DNA of 64,000 bases from UBA8438 sp963934795 (GCA_963934795.1 CAWWAF010000001.1:1-64000), one strand, 5' to 3'. Numbered from the stretch's first letter, positions 9,108-18,717 are shown. Notes: generated by a model from the letters alone, not told the origin. Numbers and translations are program-made.

Positions 9108-9940
9108 TGTCGCTGGTCGTCAAACGCCTGCTTGCCACGGCGCTTGTCGCGATCCTCGTCGGCGGCGCCGCGCTGTCCGCCCAGCGCTTCTACGGCGGTC
9201 GCCGGCGGATGCCGCCGCGCTTCCCGAGCGGCCCAGCCACGCATCGACTCTTCACGTTCGCGCGCGCCCAGTATCAGAGCACGCATCGCGAGCAGGGTGG
9301 TCAAGGATGGTTCACTGACTACCCTGACGCCGACGTCAACTTCAGCATCAGGCTGTCTGAGCTAACCCGCGCCCCGGTCGGGTTCGCCAACAACGACTAC
9401 CCCGACCACGTCGTGGTCCAGCTGACCGACCCCGAACTGTTCAACTATCCGTTCCTTTTCATGTCCGATGTCGGCACCGTCTACTTCAGCCCAGAGGAGG
9501 CCGACCGCTTGGGCGCCTATCTCCGCAAGGGTGGGTTCCTGTGGGTCGACGACTTCTGGGGACCCGCGGCGTGGGACCAGTGGGTCAGCGAGATCAGCAA
9601 GGCGCTGCCACCCGGCCAGTATCCGGTGCTAGACATCCCGATCACCGACCCTATTCACCACGGCATGTTCGATGTGTCAGAGGTGCCCCAGGTGCCTTCT
9701 ATCCAGCATTTTCGTCGCTCCGGCGGTCGGACGACGTCCGAACGCGGCCCACGGAGTGAAGTCGTCCACGTGCGGGGCATCTACAACGAACAGGGGCGTC
9801 TCATGGTGCTGATGACGCACAACACCGACATCGCAGACGGCTGGGAACGCGAGGGTGAGGACTACGAGTTCTTCTACCGGTACTCGGTGACGTCGTATGC
9901 GGTCGGCATCAACTTCATCCTCCACGCGATGAGCCACTAG
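9107..9940 (+). CDS. DUF4159 domain-containing exported protein
   Basis: A 277-residue protein with an N-terminal hydrophobic signal or anchor (residues 5-25). The DUF4159 domain follows, recognisable by 'YPDADVNFSIRLSELT' (near residue 73), 'VYFSPEEADRLGAYLRKGG' (near 126) and 'LWVDDFWG' (near 146). The domain has a glutamine-amidotransferase-like fold. In several phyla it is found near MoxR/DUF58-type genes, none of which is here. The GTG at 9107 was chosen because it overlaps the upstream TAG by one base and is followed directly by the hydrophobic segment. Confidence 0.82.
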   Translation: MSLVVKRLLATALVAILVGGAALSAQRFYGGRRRMPPRFPSGPATHRLFTFARAQYQSTHREQGGQGWFTDYPDADVNFSIRLSELTRAPVGFANNDYPDHVVVQLTDPELFNYPFLFMSDVGTVYFSPEEADRLGAYLRKGGFLWVDDFWGPAAWDQWVSEISKALPPGQYPVLDIPITDPIHHGMFDVSEVPQVPSIQHFRRSGGRTTSERGPRSEVVHVRGIYNEQGRLMVLMTHNTDIADGWEREGEDYEFFYRYSVTSYAVGINFILHAMSH

Positions 9941-10004
9941 CGCAGGGAGCCGACCATGCCAGATCCATCGGCACCACACACGTCGACCGCAGCACCACGG
10001 ACCG

Positions 10005-11315
10005 CTAGACCATCATGAGCCCAGGCTGCTCGAGGTGGTCCCGGATGGCCGCGAGCAATTCGGCTCCGACCGCGCCATCGATGACGCGGTGGTCGGCCGA
10101 CAGCGTACACGCCATCACTTGGCCCACCCGAATCTCGCGGCCGACCACCACCGGGCGCGACATGACAGCGCCAACTCCGAGGATACAGCTCTGCGGGGGA
10201 TTCACGATGGCGTACAGACTCTCGACCCCGTACATCCCCAGGTTCGAGATCGTGAAGGTGCCACCGGCATATTCGTCCGGACGCAACTGGCCATCGCGCG
10301 CGCGGGCGACGAGCCCCCGCGTCTCCGTCGCGATGGCGGCCAGGTCCTTCCCGTCGGCGGCCCGCACGATGGGCGCAATGAGACCCGTGGGGGTGTTCAC
10401 CGCCACGGAAATGTCGGCCTGCTCAAAAATCCGGACGCGACCATCGACCCAGGCGGAGTTGGCGCGAGGCACCCTCCGCAACGCGAACGCGGAGGCGCGA
10501 ATCACCAGGTCCGTCAACGTTGGCGCCCGTTCCGGCCGGTGCTGCTTGGCGCTGGCCAATAATGCGAGCGCGGCATCGGCGGCGCACTCGATACGCAAAT
10601 AAAAGTGCGGGACCGTCTGCTTCGACTGCTGCATCCGCGTTGCAGTGACCCGCCGCAGCGCGCTCAGCTCCTCGTCGTGAAACGGTCCGCTGGACGGACC
10701 CGGGCCGCCCCCAACCGAAACCTCGGTTTGTGCCCGCGGCAGACCTGGTGCGACGTCGGCGGCGCGCGGCGACATCGTCGTCCGGCCCGCAAGCCGGTAA
10801 TCGACGTCTTGCTTTGTAATGCGGCCGTCCGGGCCAGTGCCGGCGATCTCCCCCAGCGCGAGCCCGGCCACGGCGACCATTCGACGTGCGAGTGACGTGA
10901 CGGACGAGGCCGCTCCTTCTGGGAGAGCGGGGTCGCCCGCGTCGAGCCGATTCAGCACCTCGTCCGGGGCCGAGGTTCGTTCAACTGGAACACCCGGTCG
11001 CGACGCCGCCGGGACACCCGCGTGGGCTGATTCTGGGGTTGGTGCAGGTTCCGCTGGGTCGATCGCCGCGGCGGCGGCAATCACGGCCAGGACCGTCCCC
11101 ACCTCGAGGCCATCGGTGCCAGCGGCGACGTGAATCGCCTGCATCACCCCCGACACGGGCGCCTCGAGTTCGACGTTGGTCTTGTCCGTTTCCACCTCCA
11201 CGATCGGCTCGCCCGTCTCAACCCGGTCTCCGACCTGCTTCAACCAGAGACTGAGACGCACGGAGGTCACGGAATCCGCCAACTGGGGCAACCGAAACTC
11301 GGTGGTGATGGTCAT
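10005..11315 (-). CDS. Dihydrolipoamide acyltransferase (E2) of a 2-oxo acid dehydrogenase complex
   Basis: A 436-residue E2 with three parts. One lipoyl domain carries the attachment lysine Lys45 in 'VETDKTNVELEAP'. An Ala/Pro-rich linker leads to a peripheral-subunit-binding domain (about residues 135-175, 'GTGPDGRITKQDV'). The catalytic domain ends in 'HRVIDGAVG', giving the His409/Asp413 pair of the acyltransferase active site. It transfers an acyl group from the E1-bound intermediate to CoA. The upstream E1 gene ends 2 bases before it, so the two belong together. The acyl specificity is not readable. No E3 (lipoamide dehydrogenase) gene lies in the window. Confidence 0.92.
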   Translation of the reverse strand: MTITTEFRLPQLADSVTSVRLSLWLKQVGDRVETGEPIVEVETDKTNVELEAPVSGVMQAIHVAAGTDGLEVGTVLAVIAAAAAIDPAEPAPTPESAHAGVPAASRPGVPVERTSAPDEVLNRLDAGDPALPEGAASSVTSLARRMVAVAGLALGEIAGTGPDGRITKQDVDYRLAGRTTMSPRAADVAPGLPRAQTEVSVGGGPGPSSGPFHDEELSALRRVTATRMQQSKQTVPHFYLRIECAADAALALLASAKQHRPERAPTLTDLVIRASAFALRRVPRANSAWVDGRVRIFEQADISVAVNTPTGLIAPIVRAADGKDLAAIATETRGLVARARDGQLRPDEYAGGTFTISNLGMYGVESLYAIVNPPQSCILGVGAVMSRPVVVGREIRVGQVMACTLSADHRVIDGAVGAELLAAIRDHLEQPGLMMV

Positions 11316-11317
11316 AG

Positions 11318-13669
11318 TCAGGACCGGCGTGTCGACGCGGCAACGCAGAGGCGAGCGGCGGCGTCAAGAATGGCGTCGACATCGAGCCGGTAGGCACGAT
11401 AGAGGTCAGGCAGGTCGCCCGACTGCCCGAAACTGCGTACGCCGAGGGGCAGTACCCGGTGCGGCCCCACCCCGCCTAACCACGAGAGTGTCGCCGGGTG
11501 ACCGTCAAGGACCGTCACGAGGCCAGCGTGCGAGGCCAGCGGGGCCAGCAACCGGGCGACGTGTGCGCGCTGAGGCTGGCCGGTCTCGAGCGCGTCCAAC
11601 CAGTCGTCCTGCAGTCTTCCGGCCGAGGTCACCACCAGAAGCCCGGCGCCAGGCACGTCCTCCACGATCTGCCGGTGCGCCTCGACCGCCTCGGCGATCA
11701 CCGCACCGGAGGCGACCAGCGCCAACTCCGCGCCCGGCGATGGCGGCTCGAGCCAGTAGCCACCGTCCACCACGTCGGTTCGGGCCATCTCCGACAGCGC
11801 CCGCGCAGGCTGGTCGAGCGGTCTGGTCGACAGCCGCAGATACACCGCTCCACCATCTTCCGCCTGGATGTGCTCGAAACTCCACCGTAGGATGGCCGCC
11901 AGCTCATCCACGTAGGCTGGTTCAAATGACGTCAGTCCTGGCTGCGCCAGACCGACGAGCGGCGTCAGCACGGACTGATGGGCACCGCCCTCGGGCGCCA
12001 GCGTGAGCCCTGACGGCGTGGCGACCACAATGAAGCGGGCGTCCTGGTAGCAGGCATAGTTCAGCGCGTCGAGTCCTCGACTGATGAACGGGTCATACAA
12101 CGTACCCACCGGCAAGAGTCGAACGCCAAACAGCGGCGCCGTCAGTCCCAACGCCGCGAGCAACAGGAACAGGTTGTTCTCGGCGATACCCAGCTCGAGA
12201 TGCTGTCCATCCGGGCCCATCGACCAGTCTTGCGCCGACAGCGGCTGGTCTCCGCGAAACACGTCCGCCTGTGCTGACTGCGAGAACACGCCGCGGCGAT
12301 TCACCCACCCGCCCAGGTTGGTCGAAACCGTGACGTCCGGAGATGTCGTGACGATCCGGTCTGCAAGCGTGGGATGTCGCCGCGCGATGTCAGCAAGCAC
12401 CCGACCAAAGCCCGCCTGTGTCGACACGCGGCGTCCCGGCGGCACCTCGAGCGTCGCCGGCACCGGCACGATATCCACCCGATGCTCGCGGGTCTCGGCC
12501 TGTGCGAACGGCACGGATGCGAGAAAGGCCCGCAACCTCTTGGGGGCCACGTCGAGGCCAGCATAGGGCTCCCACTCATCCCCCTCCTCGATACCCATCT
12601 CCTCGCGGAGCGTCGCAATCTGCGCCGGGGTCGTCAACCCGGAGTGATTGTCCTTGTGCCCCTCGAACGGAAGACCGTGGCCCTTGATGGTGTACGCGAT
12701 GAAACAGGTCGGAATATCATCGGCAGACGCGTCATGGAATGCCTCCCTTACGGCGTCCAGATCGTGCCCGGCCAGGTTGGTCATCAATCGATGCAGCGAC
12801 GCATCGTCGTGGCTATCCAGGAGTTCACGCATCCCGGATGTGTCCCCCAAATCTCGGAGGAGCCGAGTGCGCCAGGCCTCGCCCCCTTGATACGCCAGGG
12901 CCGAGTACGACGAGTTCGGACAGTCGTCGATCCAGGTGCGTAGCGCGTCGCCGCCACGACCAGCGAACGCCGCGTCAAGCCGCTTCCCATACTTCAGCGT
13001 CACGACCCGCCACTCCATCGTCTTGAAGATGGTGTCGAGGCGGTTGAAGAACCGGTCGGCCACGATGGCGTCGAGACTCTGTCGGTTGTAGTCGATGATC
13101 CACCACACATCGCGGACACGATGCTTCCACGACTCCAGGAGCGCCTCGAAGATGTTCCCCTCGTCGAACTCTGCGTCACCCGCGACGGCCACCATGCGGC
13201 CCCGGGTCCCGCCCTCGCCCTCGGGCAACAGCCGTCGACTGTGGAGGAACTCCTGCGCCAGCGCGAGAAAACTGGTCATGGCCACGCCCAAACCGACGGA
13301 GCCAGTGGAGATGTCGACGTCGTCGTCGTCCTTGGTCCGTGACGGATACGACTGCGCGCCACCGAAGCCGCGGAACCGCTCCAACTGGTCGCGCGACTGG
13401 CTACCGAGCAGGTACTGAATCGCGTGGTACACCGGGCTGCCGTGTGGCTTCACGGCGACCCGATCGATCGGACGCAGCACGTCGAAGTACAACGCGGTCA
13501 TGAGCGTCACCATGGACGCGCACGACGCTTGATGCCCGCCCACCTTCAGACCGTCACGACTCGGCCGCACGTGGTTTGCGTGGTGAATCATCCAGGTGCT
13601 GAGCCACAGCACCTTCTGCTCAAGCGCGGCAAGACAGGGGTCCACCGAGGACAACATGATGGGCGTCAC
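11318..13669 (-). CDS. AceE/transketolase-like E1 component of a 2-oxo acid dehydrogenase
   Basis: A 783-residue thiamine-diphosphate enzyme of the single-chain (homodimeric) E1 type. The N-terminal half has 'NHVRPSRDGLKVGGHQASC' near residue 31, a TPP/Mg motif 'AGDAEFDEGN' ending in 'DYNRQSLDA', and later 'AYTIKGHGLPFEGHKDNHS'. The C-terminal half holds the transketolase pyrimidine-type domain ('LGIAENNLFLLLAALGL'). It is about 100 residues shorter than E. coli AceE. Pyruvate is the default guess for substrate, but another 2-oxo acid is possible given the adjacent acyl-CoA ligase. Its ATG overlaps the ligase stop by 4 bases. Confidence 0.88.
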   Translation of the reverse strand: MTPIMLSSVDPCLAALEQKVLWLSTWMIHHANHVRPSRDGLKVGGHQASCASMVTLMTALYFDVLRPIDRVAVKPHGSPVYHAIQYLLGSQSRDQLERFRGFGGAQSYPSRTKDDDDVDISTGSVGLGVAMTSFLALAQEFLHSRRLLPEGEGGTRGRMVAVAGDAEFDEGNIFEALLESWKHRVRDVWWIIDYNRQSLDAIVADRFFNRLDTIFKTMEWRVVTLKYGKRLDAAFAGRGGDALRTWIDDCPNSSYSALAYQGGEAWRTRLLRDLGDTSGMRELLDSHDDASLHRLMTNLAGHDLDAVREAFHDASADDIPTCFIAYTIKGHGLPFEGHKDNHSGLTTPAQIATLREEMGIEEGDEWEPYAGLDVAPKRLRAFLASVPFAQAETREHRVDIVPVPATLEVPPGRRVSTQAGFGRVLADIARRHPTLADRIVTTSPDVTVSTNLGGWVNRRGVFSQSAQADVFRGDQPLSAQDWSMGPDGQHLELGIAENNLFLLLAALGLTAPLFGVRLLPVGTLYDPFISRGLDALNYACYQDARFIVVATPSGLTLAPEGGAHQSVLTPLVGLAQPGLTSFEPAYVDELAAILRWSFEHIQAEDGGAVYLRLSTRPLDQPARALSEMARTDVVDGGYWLEPPSPGAELALVASGAVIAEAVEAHRQIVEDVPGAGLLVVTSAGRLQDDWLDALETGQPQRAHVARLLAPLASHAGLVTVLDGHPATLSWLGGVGPHRVLPLGVRSFGQSGDLPDLYRAYRLDVDAILDAAARLCVAASTRRS

Positions 13670-15273
13670 TGCGTCGCAATGGCGGCGCGGCCGTGGCGGA
13701 GGACGTATTTCTGAATCTTGCCGGTCGCGGTCTTGGGCAGCTCATCCACGAACTCGACATGCCGTGGCGTCTTGAAGTTGGCCATCCGCTCCCGCGCATA
13801 GGCGACGAGCTCCGCCGCGGTGAGCGTCGCATCCGAGGCGAGGACCACGAACGCGTGCGGCGTCTCACCCCATTTGGGGTCGGGCATCCCCACCACCGCC
13901 ACCTCCTGGATGGCAGGGTGACGCATCAGCACCCCTTCCACCTCGACGGACGAGATGTTCTCGCCGCCGCTGATGATGACGTCCTTGAATCGGTCGCGGA
14001 TCTCGACATACCCATCCGGATGCATCACGGCGGCGTCTCCGCTATGGAACCAGCCGCCGCGCATCGCCTGGGCCGTCGCCTCCGGGTCGTTGTAGTACCC
14101 GTCCATGACCACGTTGCCGCGCACGACGATTTCTCCGAGCGTCTGCGCATCGCGCGGGACCGGGCGGTCGTCTTTGTCCACCACCCGTAGTTCGCCGGAC
14201 GTGACCAGTTCTACGCCCTGTCGCGCCTTGACCACCGAGCGGTCTTCGAGGGACAGACTGCGATGTTCTGGCCGTGGCTCGCACACGGTGATGAACGGCG
14301 CCGTCTCGGTCAGGCCATAGACGTGCGTCAAATTCCACCCCAGCTCATCCTCAACGCGCTGAATGGTCGCTGCCGCCGGGGGCGCCCCAGCCGTGACTAC
14401 GCGCACGCCCCTGGGCACGTCACCGCGATCAGCCGCGGGACAACTCGCCAGTCCGATCAACACGGTAGGTGCCGCACACAACATCGTGGCGCGCTCGTCA
14501 CGGATGAGCCCGAACGCCTGCACTGGGTCAACCTTCCGCAGGCAAATGTGGACGCCCCCGACCGCCGTCACAATCCAGGGAAATGTCCACCCGTTCGCAT
14601 GAAACATGGGCAGGGTCCAGAGATACCGGTCCTCGCACGTCATCGGCAAATGGACCAGCGTGCCGATCGCGTTGATGTAGGCGTTGCGGTGGGTGATCAT
14701 CACGCCCTTCGGGCGCGACGTCGTACCGCTGGTGTAGTTGATCGCGAGCAAGTCCCGCTCGTCAATTTCAATGTCCGGCTCAACGCCCGGCTGACCGGCG
14801 GACCCCAGCGCCTCACCCCCGCCGGTCTCCGCCGCGAGCAGTCGCTCGTAGTCCAGCCAGCCGTCGTGCACGCCCTCCAGGGCCACGCAGTGCGTCAGCG
14901 CAGGGCACGCGGCTCGGACGGAGTCGACCGTCTCCAGGAAATCAGGGTGGGCACACACCACGGCGGCGCCGCTGTGCTGCAGGATGTACTCGATCTCCGG
15001 CGGCTTCAGCCGGAAGTTGATGGGCACCAGTACCGCGCCGATCTGCGGCACCGCGAAAAATGACGCCAGGTGCGAATGGGTGTTCAGGGAGAGGTAGGCC
15101 ACCCGGTCTCCCTTCCTCACCCCGAGACGTCGTAGCGCGGCGGACCACTGGTCGCACCGCGCGAAGAACTGCTCGTAGGTCAGCCGGGTCTCACCATCGA
15201 CGACGCACTCGCGGTCGCCATACAGGGCGCGCGCGCGGCGCTGGAACTCGAGCGTGGTGAGCGGTGTTTCCAC
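13666..15273 (-). CDS. Acyl-CoA synthetase (AMP-forming)
   Basis: A 535-residue member of the adenylate-forming family. Visible motifs in order: P-loop-like 'YTSGTTSRPKGVMITH' (near residue 180), 'VYGLTETAPF' (near 317), 'GWFHSGDAAVMHPDGYVEI', the hinge 'RDRFKDVIISGGENISS', and the C-terminal catalytic lysine in 'KTATGKIQKYVLR'. It activates a carboxylic acid, probably medium or long chain, to its CoA thioester in the cytoplasm. It is the first gene of a tightly overlapping minus-strand operon with E1 and E2. The chain-length preference cannot be read. Confidence 0.9.
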   Translation of the reverse strand: METPLTTLEFQRRARALYGDRECVVDGETRLTYEQFFARCDQWSAALRRLGVRKGDRVAYLSLNTHSHLASFFAVPQIGAVLVPINFRLKPPEIEYILQHSGAAVVCAHPDFLETVDSVRAACPALTHCVALEGVHDGWLDYERLLAAETGGGEALGSAGQPGVEPDIEIDERDLLAINYTSGTTSRPKGVMITHRNAYINAIGTLVHLPMTCEDRYLWTLPMFHANGWTFPWIVTAVGGVHICLRKVDPVQAFGLIRDERATMLCAAPTVLIGLASCPAADRGDVPRGVRVVTAGAPPAAATIQRVEDELGWNLTHVYGLTETAPFITVCEPRPEHRSLSLEDRSVVKARQGVELVTSGELRVVDKDDRPVPRDAQTLGEIVVRGNVVMDGYYNDPEATAQAMRGGWFHSGDAAVMHPDGYVEIRDRFKDVIISGGENISSVEVEGVLMRHPAIQEVAVVGMPDPKWGETPHAFVVLASDATLTAAELVAYARERMANFKTPRHVEFVDELPKTATGKIQKYVLRHGRAAIATQ

Positions 15274-15332
15274 AGCGGAAATCGAAGGTCTGGATCCGGA
15301 CTAGCGCGTCCGCCTCGTCGCCCCCTGGTACC

Positions 15333-16649
15333 TCAGTCGTTGCTGGATCGTCGGGCCCGTCGGTCGGCGATAATCTGGTCGTAGTCCTCGTCGGTCAGAT
15401 ACGTCATGTTCACATGGGCGTGATACATGTCGTCGAAACTACGCTGTCCCCAGCCCACCCACTGCGTCGGGTCTGGGTTGGCCCGGTTCGCGGCGGTGTT
15501 GTCATGCCACGCGGTCAAATGAATAACCGTGCCCTTGGGTAGCACCGGCGCGGAGTCATCGGTGTACACGTAGTTCACGTGCCAGTTGAAATCGAAGTTG
15601 CCCACGTGATTCAGCATTTCGACACGCCCGTCCGGATAGATCGCCTCCATCGACATCGCTTTGCCCCGCACGTGCATGTGCGGCTGGTAGTTCTCGAGTC
15701 GGGCCGGCAACGGGAGGGACACGTATGAGTGATGCGTCGTCACCTTCCCGGGAGGAATGTCTAGCGTCGCCATGGCGTGCTGCACGCCCAGCGCCTGGCC
15801 ATACACGCGATACTTCGGCACCATCCCCTTCGGGTGGAACCAGATACCCACATCGGTGACGCTCGTAATCTCTTCGCCGACAGAGTGATAGTGGTTGTCG
15901 AACGCGATCCGCGACCCCACTTTCAACAACTTCCCGGTATTCTCGCGGAAGATGTCACCCACCTTCCCCACCGCGAACTCCGTCAGGTAGCTACCGCGCC
16001 CCGGTATATCCACGGCGGCTTCGTGGTCCCCTGGCTGCTCGTCCTGCTGCAGGTAGATGACCGCGTGATGCGTCACCCGACGCCCCTCCAGTGACGGTCG
16101 CACTTCCATGCCGGCAATCCACTTGTCCTCGCTCACTCCGGTCTCGACGATCGGCTGCCACCACTGGTCTTGCCCCTCGGCTGCCTGCGTCCATGGATCC
16201 GAGGTCACGACGAGATCCGGTTCGCGGCCGTACTCGTCGGCCAGGCGCCATGCGTTATCGGCCGGCCAGTCTGGCTGCGGTGGCAGGTCGGCCGGATTCC
16301 CGCGGGGGGCGCCGGCATCGACCCAACGCGCTACGGTCTCAATCTCCGCGTCGGATAGCGAGATATCGTTCTCAAAGTCCCGGATCCCAACGGTCTTGTC
16401 GAGATGCCAGGGCGGCATCACACGCTCGACGACCTTGGTTCGGATTGCCCTCGCCCACGGCCGTACGTCCTCATAGGTCATGAGAGACATCGGACCCATC
16501 TGCCCGGGGCGATGGCAGCCCTGACAGCTCCGCTGGAGAATCTGGGCGACATCGCGAGAGAAAGTGACCTCCACCGTCTGGGCGATCGCGGTGGCTGCGG
16601 TCAGCGTCAACGTCACGGCGATCGCGCCACTGCGAGTGGACTGTCTCAT
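15333..16649 (-). CDS. Secreted cytochrome c/copper type II monooxygenase-like fusion (copy A)
   Basis: A 438-residue exported protein with a signal peptide (about residues 1-23). A cytochrome c domain with heme motif C-x-x-C-H at Cys42-Cys45-His46 comes first, with a conserved 'MPPWHLD' and 'VDAGAPRGNP'. The C-terminal part carries the His pattern of peptidylglycine/dopamine monooxygenases: His194-His195 and the HYH at 253-255 as a CuH-type site, then 'PHMH' (His324, His326) with a downstream Met (Met408 of 'DDM' is conserved in copy B) as a CuM-type site. No activity is known for this fusion; the heme could replace ascorbate as electron donor. The start has AGGAGA upstream. It follows the partner gene at 16687 by 37 bases. 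Confidence 0.72.
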   Translation of the reverse strand: MRQSTRSGAIAVTLTLTAATAIAQTVEVTFSRDVAQILQRSCQGCHRPGQMGPMSLMTYEDVRPWARAIRTKVVERVMPPWHLDKTVGIRDFENDISLSDAEIETVARWVDAGAPRGNPADLPPQPDWPADNAWRLADEYGREPDLVVTSDPWTQAAEGQDQWWQPIVETGVSEDKWIAGMEVRPSLEGRRVTHHAVIYLQQDEQPGDHEAAVDIPGRGSYLTEFAVGKVGDIFRENTGKLLKVGSRIAFDNHYHSVGEEITSVTDVGIWFHPKGMVPKYRVYGQALGVQHAMATLDIPPGKVTTHHSYVSLPLPARLENYQPHMHVRGKAMSMEAIYPDGRVEMLNHVGNFDFNWHVNYVYTDDSAPVLPKGTVIHLTAWHDNTAANRANPDPTQWVGWGQRSFDDMYHAHVNMTYLTDEDYDQIIADRRARRSSND

Positions 16650-16686
16650 CGCGTCTCCTGAAGTCAAGATGTCGAATGTGGTGCGC

Positions 16687-17547
16687 CTACTGTACCTGAA
16701 CTGAGACATACGCGTTGGTCCAGCAGCAGAAGAACCCGCCAGCCATGATAGCGCTCTGGCCTCCAGAGTCATCCCAGGCTAATACGCGCAACACGTACTC
16801 GCCCGGTTGGCTGAAGGTGACCGTGGTTTCGGACCTCGACATCGAGTCGATGGCCGGCGTGGCATCGTCGAACGTCACCGTCCCCGGTCCTCGGTACTTG
16901 CTCCAGACGAGGCCGAGGCTCGGAGCGCGTTGCGCGTTCCTGGCCCTGCGAACCTCGTCATCGGTGGCCCAGACCGTCAGGGTCGCCGGCGTCAGCGCCG
17001 TCGCGGTGAGGGTCCCCCGCACACCTAGCGGACCCTGCCCCGGGTCTCCACTCGCTCCCCCGAACCTGACGACCGGCGGCGTATTGCCACTCGTCACCTC
17101 CCCCAGCGCGGTGATCTCCCACTCGGGCCGCACGTGACCGGGAATCGCGATGGTCTCGTGGTTCGCGGTCAACGTCCAGATCAACTGGTCATCAAACCCT
17201 GGCGGCACGACCACCGCAAACACTCCGGTCTGTCGCCTCGGAAGAAAGTGGGTCGGCTGCCCACGGTCTGCGACACCCGGACTGAACGCGTTCTCTGGCC
17301 CGACGGGAATGTCCAGGTGCTGTTCGTAGTTGCGATTGAAGTAGCCGAACACCAGACTTCGGGTGCCGTCCGAGTTGGGATACCAGCCCTCGAACGATGC
17401 AGACACACTTTGACCACGGGCGTGTGGCATCGGAGCATCCGTCTTGGTGTCCTGCGCGTCAGCGAGTGCCGGAACCACGGCGGCTATCGCCAGCACACCG
17501 AGGCTGACGCGCAGCCGAGCCCGTCCGTTCGAGGTCAACCTGTACAC
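16687..17547 (-). CDS. Secreted partner protein with PKD-like C-terminal region (copy A)
   Basis: A 286-residue exported protein (signal peptide to about residue 31, 'PALADAQ'). The first half contains 'GYFNRNYEQHLDIPVGPENA' and 'DRGQPTHFLPRRQTG'. The second half looks like a beta-sandwich of PKD type ('FSQPGEYVLRVLAWDD'). The protein at 45808 is a clear paralogue with the same 'YFN.N...P.G..N.F' and 'DRGQPT.FLP' blocks. Both lie beside a cytochrome/copper fusion gene, so joint function is likely. The start is a GTG with no convincing ribosome site and could lie a few codons away. Function is unknown. Confidence 0.72.
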   Translation of the reverse strand: MYRLTSNGRARLRVSLGVLAIAAVVPALADAQDTKTDAPMPHARGQSVSASFEGWYPNSDGTRSLVFGYFNRNYEQHLDIPVGPENAFSPGVADRGQPTHFLPRRQTGVFAVVVPPGFDDQLIWTLTANHETIAIPGHVRPEWEITALGEVTSGNTPPVVRFGGASGDPGQGPLGVRGTLTATALTPATLTVWATDDEVRRARNAQRAPSLGLVWSKYRGPGTVTFDDATPAIDSMSRSETTVTFSQPGEYVLRVLAWDDSGGQSAIMAGGFFCCWTNAYVSVQVQ

Positions 17548-17625
17548 GATGCCTGGATCTTGACCAACCCACGACAGCGTGTCAACGTCGAGTGCTCGTA
17601 CTGACCATCGCCTAGAGTAACAACC

Positions 17626-18717
17626 ATGAACGCGCTTATTGCTTCGGACGCCGGCCTCACCTCCGCCTGCACACAGTGGTCAACGAAAACGGTGCTGGGG
17701 CTGGACACCGAGTTCTTCCGAGAACGGACGTACTACCCGCGCCCGGCCCTCATCCAGGTGGCCGACGACGAGGGCATCGCCTTGGTGGACCCGCTTGCGG
17801 TGTCCGACTTCGCGCCGCTCGACCGGCTGCTCGCAGACCCAGCCGGTGTGATCTTGATGCACTCCTGTGGTGAAGACCTGGAGGTCTTCGAACGTCTGTT
17901 CCCAAGCCCACCAACACGCATCTTCGATACGCAGCTGGCGGCGGCGTTCACCGGCTACGGTTTTTCGCTGGGCTACAGCGCCCTGGTGGCGGCTCTGCTC
18001 GGAGTCGAGTTGGACAAGGGCGAAACCCGCTCGGACTGGTTGCGGCGTCCGCTCTCGGAGTCCCAACAGCGCTACGCCGCGCTCGATGTCATGTATCTCG
18101 CGCCCATGCACGATCAGTTGTCCAAGGCGCTGGTCCGGCTGGGCCGCGCCGACTGGGTCGAGCAGGAATTCGAGTTTCGGCGGCAGTGTCGGGAGGTGGA
18201 GCGACAACCGGAGGCGGCATACCTCAAGGTCTCGGGACGCGGCGCACTCTCGCCGCCCGACCACGCGGTGCTCAGGGCGCTGACGGCCTGGCGCGAGACC
18301 GAAGCCCGGACACGGGACATGCCGCGCCGGCATCTCCTGGGCGACGACGTGCTTGTCAAGCTGGCCCGCGTGCGGGCGCCCGCGATCGACGCCCTTCGGA
18401 GTATTACGAGCCTCTCACCACGCGTCAGGACGCGCTACGGCAACACCATCGCGGCGAGCATCGACTCCGCGCGAACAGCCGGTCCGACCCCGTTGGACAC
18501 ACCGACGAATCTGCGGCCTCACGCGGCCACGTTGAAACGTCTCAAAGCGGCCGTGCTCGTTGAGGCAGAGACACTGATGGTGCCACCGGGTCTCCTTGCA
18601 AACCGACGCGCGCTCGAGTCTCTTGTTGTGAGTGCGGTGACAGAAAGCGCGGTGCCAGCCGAGTTTCGTGGTTGGCGGTCCGCGGTCATCACGCCCGTAC
18701 TGCTGGCCTGTCTGTAA
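17626..18717 (+). CDS. rnd: Ribonuclease D-like 3'-5' exonuclease with HRDC domain
   Basis: A 363-residue protein. The DEDD exonuclease domain shows 'LGLDTEFFRERTYYPRPAL' (acidic ExoI residues near 25-27), 'LMHSCGEDLEVFERLF' (ExoII Asp near 84), and 'QRYAALDVMYLAPMH' (ExoIII Tyr/Asp near 150-154). An HRDC-like helical domain follows from about residue 205. RNase D trims tRNA and other structured RNA 3' ends. The ATG at 17626 gives the expected family length. It is divergent from the partner gene at 16687. Confidence 0.9.
   Translation: MNALIASDAGLTSACTQWSTKTVLGLDTEFFRERTYYPRPALIQVADDEGIALVDPLAVSDFAPLDRLLADPAGVILMHSCGEDLEVFERLFPSPPTRIFDTQLAAAFTGYGFSLGYSALVAALLGVELDKGETRSDWLRRPLSESQQRYAALDVMYLAPMHDQLSKALVRLGRADWVEQEFEFRRQCREVERQPEAAYLKVSGRGALSPPDHAVLRALTAWRETEARTRDMPRRHLLGDDVLVKLARVRAPAIDALRSITSLSPRVRTRYGNTIAASIDSARTAGPTPLDTPTNLRPHAATLKRLKAAVLVEAETLMVPPGLLANRRALESLVVSAVTESAVPAEFRGWRSAVITPVLLACL

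Noticed and set aside
11176..12006. Plus-strand open frame opposite the E2 and E1 genes
   Set aside because: Arg/Pro-rich shadow of two conserved genes with no motif of its own.
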